Below, in pieces: positions 5,371 to 9,824 of a DNA stretch of 9,824 nt. Source of the stretch: Spirochaeta sp. (GTDB lineage Bacteria > Spirochaetota > Spirochaetia > DSM-2461); NCBI GenBank assembly GCA_030592625.1, contig JAUVIY010000077.1:1-9824 (forward strand), written 5' to 3'. The translations under genes were made by a program, and so were the position numbers. The notes below the pieces were generated by a model. The model was not told the origin of the DNA. It saw only the letters and a list, made by a program, of their open reading frames with translations, and did not search any database. The first letter of the stretch is position 1. Each line of letters begins with the position of its first letter.

Positions 5371-6144
5371 TTACTCTGTGGTTCGGAGGCATAAGCCGTC
5401 CCGACCCGGAGACACAGTACGGGGTGTCGCTCGAACCAGTTGACGATGAGACACTTCGTGGCTGATGTGAGTCAAATACGCCCTCTCCGGGCGTATTTTT
5501 TTGATTTCTTCCAGGGCTCTTTCCACCGTGAAATGAGTGGAGTGGGCCTTGAATCGCAGAGCTCCCACAACCAGAATCTTCAAATCTTCCAGTAACGCGT
5601 AACTCTCTTCGGGAATCTCGCTGGCATCGGTGATGTAAGCCACCGGGCCGCATCTCCAGCCGAACACCGGCAGACTGCCGTGTATCACCGGAATTGGAAT
5701 AACCTTGAGAGAACCGATTTCGACGGATTCATCGGGAGCAATGCTTATCAGGTCCACATTCGCCTTCCCTCCGCCGGGTTGAGTGTTTTTCCAGAGATAG
5801 TCAAATCGAGTGGTGATTTCGTCTGCCGTTTCCTTCGAAGCGTATCCCGGAAGTGGTTTTTTCCAGGTCAGGGCTCTCAGATCGTCCAGCCCGTGGAGAT
5901 GATCTGCATGTCCGTGAGTCCAGAATACCGCGTCCAGGCTATTTATCCCTGCGGCCAGAGCCTGAAGCCGGAATTCCGGGGATGTATCGATAAGAATGCG
6001 CTTCCCGGCCGCCTCGATCAGGGCTGAACTTCTGCTGCGCCGGTTTCTTCTGTCCTTCGACCGGCAGACCCGACATCGGCATCCGGGTACCGGTATTCCG
6101 ATACTGGTTCCGGTTCCCAGGAGGGTGATTCGGTAATTCGTCAT
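5371..6144 (-). CDS. PhnP-like metallo-beta-lactamase-fold hydrolase
   Basis: A cytosolic metal-dependent hydrolase of the MBL superfamily. LLGTGTSIGIPVPGCRCRVC (8-27) is the PhnP-type start, with Cys22, 24 and 27 for the structural zinc. The two-metal site is visible as THGHADH (76-82), His155 (PVIHG), Asp173 (ITDAS) and a late THISHE (225-230). PhnP itself cleaves cyclic ribose phosphate, but many relatives have unknown phosphodiester substrates, and no phosphonate genes are nearby, so the substrate is not assigned. The length (257) is normal. Its ATG shares one base with the channel gene's TGA (TGATG), implying translational coupling. Its 3' coding region holds the rpmB terminator on the opposite strand. 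Confidence 0.93.
   Translation of the reverse strand: MTNYRITLLGTGTSIGIPVPGCRCRVCRSKDRRNRRSRSSALIEAAGKRILIDTSPEFRLQALAAGINSLDAVFWTHGHADHLHGLDDLRALTWKKPLPGYASKETADEITTRFDYLWKNTQPGGGKANVDLISIAPDESVEIGSLKVIPIPVIHGSLPVFGWRCGPVAYITDASEIPEESYALLEDLKILVVGALRFKAHSTHFTVERALEEIKKIRPERAYLTHISHEVSHRQLVRATPRTVSPGRDGLCLRTTE
5476..5502 (+). terminator. Rho-independent terminator of rpmB, inside the hydrolase coding region
   Basis: ATACGCCC (5476-5483) pairs perfectly with GGGCGTAT (5489-5496) around TCTCC, followed by a T run to 5502. It stands about 110 bp after the rpmB stop and is antisense to codons for KKIRPERAYL of the hydrolase. On the minus strand it lacks a useful T tract, so it should stop only rpmB transcription. 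Confidence 0.85.
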
Positions 6145-7517
6145 CAGCGATTCTTCAGATAATCGGCAAACGCTTTATCCGCACTCAGGAAGTGCCGACT
6201 GAACCAGCGATCAATTTGATTCCATGATTCATCAGTAAATGTGAAGCGGTCATTTCTGTTTATATCCATTATCTGTCTCGAGAGTTCCTCGTGCTGCAGC
6301 TGATGCTCTTCCTGATTCGCATAGCCGTATTCCCTCATCATGACTTCTTCCCTGTGGAAATGGCTTCCGGCATAAGTGGTGAACATCTCGAATCGTTTGG
6401 CAACGGTGTCTTTCCCGAGATCGTCCAATACGGCGCTCTGCAGTTCTTCGATGATTTTATAGAGTCGTTTATGCTCTTTATCGATTTTTGGAGCACCGAT
6501 ACTCAGATCTTCACTCCAGATCAGCCGGCTGATTTCCTGATGAGTGCGGTTTTTCTTTTCTTCATGGATTAGCAAAAGCAGTGCATCATTCTCTCCTACT
6601 ATATCGTCAGGCAGAGGATTATGGGACATGGCCCCATCGTTATGACGTATGGCAACCGGACGAAGAGCCTGAAATTCGTTGATGAACTCCCTGACGCTTC
6701 GGGCACCTTCACTGTTCCTGACAACCCTGAGTTCGTATCCCAGCATGCTGGAGGATGTGCCCTGTTCCCCGCCTTTTTTCTTGTCGTACTCATCGACGAT
6801 AACCCGGGCGATCTGTTCCCCTCCAAGACGCATGGGATATACAACAGAGTCGGCACCGGCTCTCACCAGGCGATACTCCAGGGACGGATTGGTTCCCCGG
6901 GATATGATGTTCTGCTCGTTGTTCAGCTCCCTGGCAGCCAGGGCGATATTCACATTGGTGACATCATCGCCGACACAGAGTACCGTTCCTCGTGCTTTGT
7001 TGATTCCGGCATCAAGGAGAATCGAATCACTGGAGGCATCTCCCTGGAGAACGCAGTATCCCAAACTTTTCGCTTCATCGATATGGTCCTGAAGAGAGTC
7101 GATAATCACGAAATCGATTCCTGATTCGTGGAGCTTCCGGGCTATGGAACTTCCGGTTCTGCCGAAGCCGCAAATGAGATAGTGATTCCTTATTTTTTTG
7201 ATCCGATCGGTCATCTTGCGTCTCCCGTATAAATCCTTAACTCCGGATTCGACGATGAACTGTCCCAGCCGTGCGAACAGGGTGGTTACCATGCCGAGTC
7301 CGAGGACTATGATGATGATAGTTAAAACCTGACCCTGCCGGGACAGGGGTTGCACCTCGCCGAAGCCGACGGTGGTGATGGTGATGATGGTCATGTATAG
7401 GGATTCGAGCAGATTCCAGTCTTTTTCGATAGCGTGGTAACCCACGGTGCCGATGACAAGGACGAGCAGAAAGCCGAGAGAGAGCTTGAAGAATGGACGG
7501 AATCTTTTTTCCTGCAC
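6144..7517 (-). CDS. K+ channel with RCK domains fused to a C-terminal bacteriohemerythrin domain
   Basis: An inner-membrane protein of 457 residues from GTG 7517. In order: first membrane helix (about 10-27), pore with selectivity filter TVGFG (49-53), second helix (about 64-82), and RCK-N Rossmann domain with ICGFGRTG (115-122) and IID (138-140). RCK-C follows (about 258-318), then hemerythrin (about 332-455). This is an MthK-type two-helix potassium channel with a cytoplasmic gating ring. The hemerythrin ligands are all present with canonical spacing: His349, His386, Glu390, His405, His409, His442, Asp447. A di-iron centre binding O2 or NO is therefore expected, and gating by it is inference. 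The frame stays open upstream to an ATG at 7796, but that adds about 93 residues read mostly from repeat C1, so the GTG is preferred; no strong ribosome site is seen. Confidence 0.93.
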   Translation of the reverse strand: MQEKRFRPFFKLSLGFLLVLVIGTVGYHAIEKDWNLLESLYMTIITITTVGFGEVQPLSRQGQVLTIIIIVLGLGMVTTLFARLGQFIVESGVKDLYGRRKMTDRIKKIRNHYLICGFGRTGSSIARKLHESGIDFVIIDSLQDHIDEAKSLGYCVLQGDASSDSILLDAGINKARGTVLCVGDDVTNVNIALAARELNNEQNIISRGTNPSLEYRLVRAGADSVVYPMRLGGEQIARVIVDEYDKKKGGEQGTSSSMLGYELRVVRNSEGARSVREFINEFQALRPVAIRHNDGAMSHNPLPDDIVGENDALLLLIHEEKKNRTHQEISRLIWSEDLSIGAPKIDKEHKRLYKIIEELQSAVLDDLGKDTVAKRFEMFTTYAGSHFHREEVMMREYGYANQEEHQLQHEELSRQIMDINRNDRFTFTDESWNQIDRWFSRHFLSADKAFADYLKNR

Positions 7518-7542
7518 GATATTGTTTATATCGGTACAAGCT

Positions 7543-7584
7543 CTCTCAGAGTTACGTTCTTTTGATTTCCAAACGAACTGAGAG
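7543..7584. promoter_or_regulatory. Inverted repeat upstream of the channel gene
   Basis: CTCTCAG (7543-7549) and CTGAGAG (7578-7584) are complementary, and bases just inside (GTTACGTT against AACGAAC) nearly extend the stem. This gives a hairpin or spaced dyad 26 bp before the GTG start. It could be a leader structure or an operator. No T tract follows, so it is not a terminator. Confidence 0.35.
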
Positions 7585-7602
7585 GAAAACAGCGGTTTTG
7601 CA

Positions 7603-7798
7603 AAGCGAAATTGCGAGCAGTGAACTTGTTCATTCTGTCGGGATCGTTTCTCGGCTCTCGCCTCCGGTACGACCCTTGATCCGAGGGAGTGCAGGGAAAG
7701 CAAGGTTTCCGTATTACTGCGGCTTGCCGCGGAAGGGAGTCGAAAAAGGCGACTCCGGGTCCAGGGATCTGCCCCGGTACTACGGATACCTTTCATTC
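7603..7798. repeat. Structured repeat C, copy 1
   Basis: A direct copy of the 8451-8641 sequence, including a 30-bp identical block (7619-7648 against 8466-8495) and an identical CCTCCGGTACGACCCTT. It holds serial hairpins: GTGAAC-TT-GTTCAT, GCGGC-TT-GCCGC, GGAGTCG/CGACTCC around a 7-base loop, and an imperfect CCAGGG/CCCCGG. It lies between dinB and the channel gene, and its right end contains the dinB stop codon. No believable protein is encoded. Confidence 0.85.
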
Positions 7799-8357
7799 AA
7801 CCTTCGGGTGCCATGGGGCTGCCCATAGTCCATTGGTAATCCGAGCCCCATTCAAAACGGATCAGGCCGATCTGTCCACTATGATAGATCCAATGCCATT
7901 GGAGCTGACCCAGGACGCCGCGAAATGTGCTTCCGTCTTCCCAACAGGAAATGCCGGAATCTTTAACGCTCATCAGCCCCGGAATCGTCATTTCGTCCCG
8001 AACCCGTCGGCACAATGAGATAAGTTCCGCTGCTTCGAGGGAAGGGACGGGGTTCTCTTCGAAATTCTTCAGGGATCCTGCAGATAGCGATTCGGAAAAG
8101 TCGGCCTGAATTTTACTTTCGGTGATGCGGCCGATCCAGTACGATTCGGCCCAGCCCAGGTGCAGGACGAGGCGTCCGATGGTGAGTCCTGTTCCCGGCG
8201 CCTCCTGATCCAGAGCCTCCAGGGGCAAATCCTCGATCTGGTCGTAAACCCGCTCCCGATACTCATCCATCCATGCGGCGCTTATGGCTATTTCTCTGTT
8301 TGCAAAGCCTTTGATAGGTGAGATTTGGTAGAATCTGCCTCGTCCGGTTTTCATCAT
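7797..8357 (-). CDS. DinB/YfiT-superfamily protein
   Basis: A 186-residue soluble protein of the DinB four-helix fold. The metal triad is His66 (LVLHLGWAES, 63-72), His155 and His159 in LQWHWIYHSGQIGLIR (152-167), the diagnostic 'H-x-x-x-H-x-GQ' helix. Family members are metal-binding proteins, including bacillithiol or mycothiol S-transferases and many of unknown function; nothing here picks a substrate. Two tandem ATGs follow AAGGA. Coordinates use the first; the second, at 8354, is better spaced. A promoter is visible upstream. The stop codon falls in the last bases of repeat C1, so the final residues may have been reshaped when the repeat arrived. The gene is flanked by repeats C1 and C2 in the same orientation. 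Confidence 0.87.
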   Translation of the reverse strand: MMKTGRGRFYQISPIKGFANREIAISAAWMDEYRERVYDQIEDLPLEALDQEAPGTGLTIGRLVLHLGWAESYWIGRITESKIQADFSESLSAGSLKNFEENPVPSLEAAELISLCRRVRDEMTIPGLMSVKDSGISCWEDGSTFRGVLGQLQWHWIYHSGQIGLIRFEWGSDYQWTMGSPMAPEG

Positions 8358-8378
8358 TTCCTTACGTCTCCACTCACA

Positions 8379-8407
8379 ACTCTATGGACTCCCGGGACGA
8401 ATCGCAA
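8379..8407 (-). promoter_or_regulatory. Probable dinB-family gene promoter
   Basis: On the minus strand TTGCGA (8402-8407, 4 of 6) and TAGAGT (8379-8384, 4 of 6) are separated by exactly 17 bp, with the -10 about 21 bases before the tandem ATGs. It lies outside repeat C2. Confidence 0.5.
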
Positions 8408-8450
8408 TTATTCTGTTTCCCAACGATCGGTCACTTTTTTATTTATTCCC

Positions 8451-8641
8451 AAGCGAAATGAGCGGAGTGAACTTGTTCATTCTGTCGGGATCGTTCCTCG
8501 GCTGCCGCCTCCGGTACGACCCTTAATCCGAATGAGCGCAGGGAAAGCATGGTGTAATACACCGCGGCTCTGCCGCGGAAAGGAGTCGCCCTTGGCGACT
8601 CCGGGTCCAGGGCTCTGCCCTGGGGTTTGATACCATTCATT
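8451..8641. repeat. Structured repeat C, copy 2
   Basis: The better-preserved copy. Its hairpins are perfect: CCGCGGC-TCT-GCCGCGG, GGAGTCGCC-CTT-GGCGACTCC and CCAGGGC-TCT-GCCCTGG stand in series, after a left part with AGTGAAC-TT-GTTCATT and a bulged stem from GGGATCGTTCC to GGTACGACCC. Stem sequences differ from copy 1, yet two stems stay paired and the third only partly. It ends 16 bp before the chemoreceptor pseudogene, where an upstream part of that gene and its promoter would be expected. No coding capacity is seen. Confidence 0.85.
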
Positions 8642-8657
8642 TGTAGAAGAATAACAT

Positions 8658-9349
8658 ATGAACCGGAAACTTAAGAAGGCAGTATCACATATCAACAACC
8701 TCCAGAGAAACTCCATCGAATCCAATCAGATATTTCAAATTATTCTTATGTTTCAGAATGAATACTTGAAATCGACCTCTATGGTCCAGGGTTTGATTGA
8801 TGAGACTTACAATGATTTAAAGGCCGTAAATGACAATGCTGAAGAAGTAGCTGAATTGGTGGGAAAACCTGGTGCAGGTTTCAATAATCTTATTGAAGTA
8901 TTCAATCAGTTGAATGCATCGATAGAAACAATCGTGAATAGAATTGACGTTATCGAGGATATCCCGGAACTCACCAATTAACTTGCACTCAACGCCGCAA
9001 TTGAGGCGGCCAGGGCGGGTGAAAAGGGAAGGGATTTCAAGTCGTGGCAAAGGAGATTAGAAAGCTTGCTGATCGAAGCCAAACGAGTACTAATGATATT
9101 ACGGTTGTTTTGAATGATCTTCATACAAAATTGGACGATGCGAATAAGTTCCTCAATGAATATGGACTGGTTCAGGGCGAAGTTCTTGAAAAAATCGACT
9201 CAACCGGCAATCGATTATCTGAGTCCTCGGAAGAACTCCAGGTTATTGATAAGGAGATTGGATCCATCAACAGTCTTGTCGGGGATCAGGCGAAAAGCAC
9301 CACATCATTGTTGAAATGCTCTATGCCCGCGAATCGTTATGGACTTTGA
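8658..9349 (+). pseudogene. Methyl-accepting chemotaxis protein remnant (nonsense mutation plus frameshift)
   Basis: Two pieces of a chemoreceptor signalling domain lie in different frames. Piece one (8658-8981) is a coiled coil ending ...IETIVNRIDVIEDIPELTN at a TAA. Reading through gives LALNAAIEAARAGEKG, the universal receptor hairpin tip, where TNLLALN is expected; the TAA at 8979 is one base from TTA (Leu). At about 9041 one base is missing from the expected phenylalanine-Lys-Val-Val-Ala stretch, and the continuation AKEIRKLADRS lies in the -1 frame up to 9349. No membrane segment or sensor domain is present, so it was either a soluble receptor or has lost its N-terminus at repeat C2. 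Base composition is clearly more AT-rich than its neighbours. It should not signal, because both lesions hit the CheA/CheW-binding tip. Confidence 0.88.
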
Positions 9350-9824
9350 CTTCCAAGCAAACGTCCTTTCCCCGGCCCCCACCGCCCATATCTTAACTTT
9401 CCGGCCCTAACCAGCACGCCGATGGCCTCCTCGGCATCCTCCAACTCCCATCCGGCTAACGCTCCGAAGCCCCGCACGGTATCCAGACCAATCCGTCGAA
9501 TCTCCGCTGTACGTCGGCCGATGAGGACGCGGGCCGCCTGGCCCTTGCGAAACTGACGGCGGTTCCACCGTATCACTTTCATGATAATCTTCTCTTCAGG
9601 TGGCGTTATCCAGGGCTCGCAACCGCAAACATCGCATCCCGAGCAGTCTGAAGCCTCGATGTTCAGGGCTTCCAGTAGCATTTCCCGGCGGCATCGGTTG
9701 GTGGAAGCGGCGTAGCGTATCATGCTGTGCCGGCGGGCGAGGGCAACCTCCTCAGCAGTTACACCGGAGCGGCCCGAATCGTTCTCCGGCACAGGTGTTA
9801 CTTCCCGCCACCCCGGTCGGTCAC
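9337..9824 (-). CDS. recQ: ATP-dependent DNA helicase RecQ, C-terminal part (5' end outside window)
   Basis: The frame runs in from the right edge without a stop and ends at TAA 9339-9337; a GTG at 9792 is internal rather than the true start. Using residues counted from that GTG, IRYAASTNRCRREMLL (25-40) followed by CSGCDVC (54-60) is the four-cysteine zinc subdomain that follows the RecQ helicase core. About 70-150 reads as the RQC winged-helix domain, with RKGQAARVLIGRRTAEIRR and a late LVRAGKLRYGRW matching the family pattern. RecQ unwinds DNA at stalled forks and in recombination. No HRDC domain follows. Its stop overlaps the tail of the chemoreceptor pseudogene by 13 bp. The helicase motifs lie outside the window, so completeness cannot be judged. 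Confidence 0.8.
   Translation of the reverse strand, partial: DRPGWREVTPVPENDSGRSGVTAEEVALARRHSMIRYAASTNRCRREMLLEALNIEASDCSGCDVCGCEPWITPPEEKIIMKVIRWNRRQFRKGQAARVLIGRRTAEIRRIGLDTVRGFGALAGWELEDAEEAIGVLVRAGKLRYGRWGPGKGRLLGSQSP

Noticed and set aside
7493..8630. Plus-strand frames sharing similar peptides across both C repeats
   Set aside because: The shared peptides come from the repeat itself; no ribosome site or family resemblance, and they cross dinB and the channel 5' end antisense.

Overview
The window is a gene-dense bacterial chromosome segment of medium-high GC. It reads most like a free-living spirochaete: a short TroR/MntR-type DtxR regulator, a membrane-free chemoreceptor remnant, and small lineage-type hypothetical proteins. 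That placement is inference from overall character; no rRNA or other decisive marker is present.

Layout. (1) Bases 1-137 hold the tail of a probable short-chain dehydrogenase. (2) Bases 138-662 hold a minus-strand tRNA-Pro(UGG) to tRNA-Arg(UCU) unit with a strong promoter before tRNA-Pro and a terminator just after tRNA-Arg. Each tRNA is followed by a structured repeat of about 180 bp that ends in a copy of that tRNA's own 3' end and carries an inverted T-arm copy inside. (3) Bases 796-1443 hold nth (endonuclease III), converging on a tightly packed minus-strand group at 4222-1455: unknown protein, DtxR-family metalloregulator, pyrK, pyrD. The last three overlap by 4 and 7 nt and form a translationally coupled unit. 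(4) Bases 4272-5363 hold, on the plus strand, a protein with weak resemblance to DUF4037/nucleotidyltransferase proteins, and rpmB (L28). (5) Bases 5371-7517 hold, on the minus strand, a two-gene coupled operon: a K+ channel with RCK domains and a C-terminal hemerythrin domain, then a PhnP-like metallo-beta-lactamase-fold hydrolase. (6) Bases 7603-8641 hold a DinB-superfamily gene between two direct copies of a hairpin-rich repeat of about 190 bp. (7) Bases 8658-9349 hold an AT-rich chemoreceptor pseudogene with one nonsense and one frameshift lesion. (8) Bases 9337-9824 hold the C-terminal part of a RecQ helicase on the minus strand, running off the window.

How the genes work together. PyrK and PyrD form class 1B dihydroorotate dehydrogenase (FMN, FAD, [2Fe-2S], NAD-linked). 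Their coupling to a metal-sensing repressor, with a palindrome in its promoter, suggests metal or iron control of pyrimidine synthesis. The channel-hemerythrin fusion keeps all seven di-iron ligands and is the strongest candidate for an unusual system: an O2- or NO-sensing potassium channel. The two repeat families, the tRNA-end-duplicating units and the dinB-flanking pair, are the main non-coding novelties.
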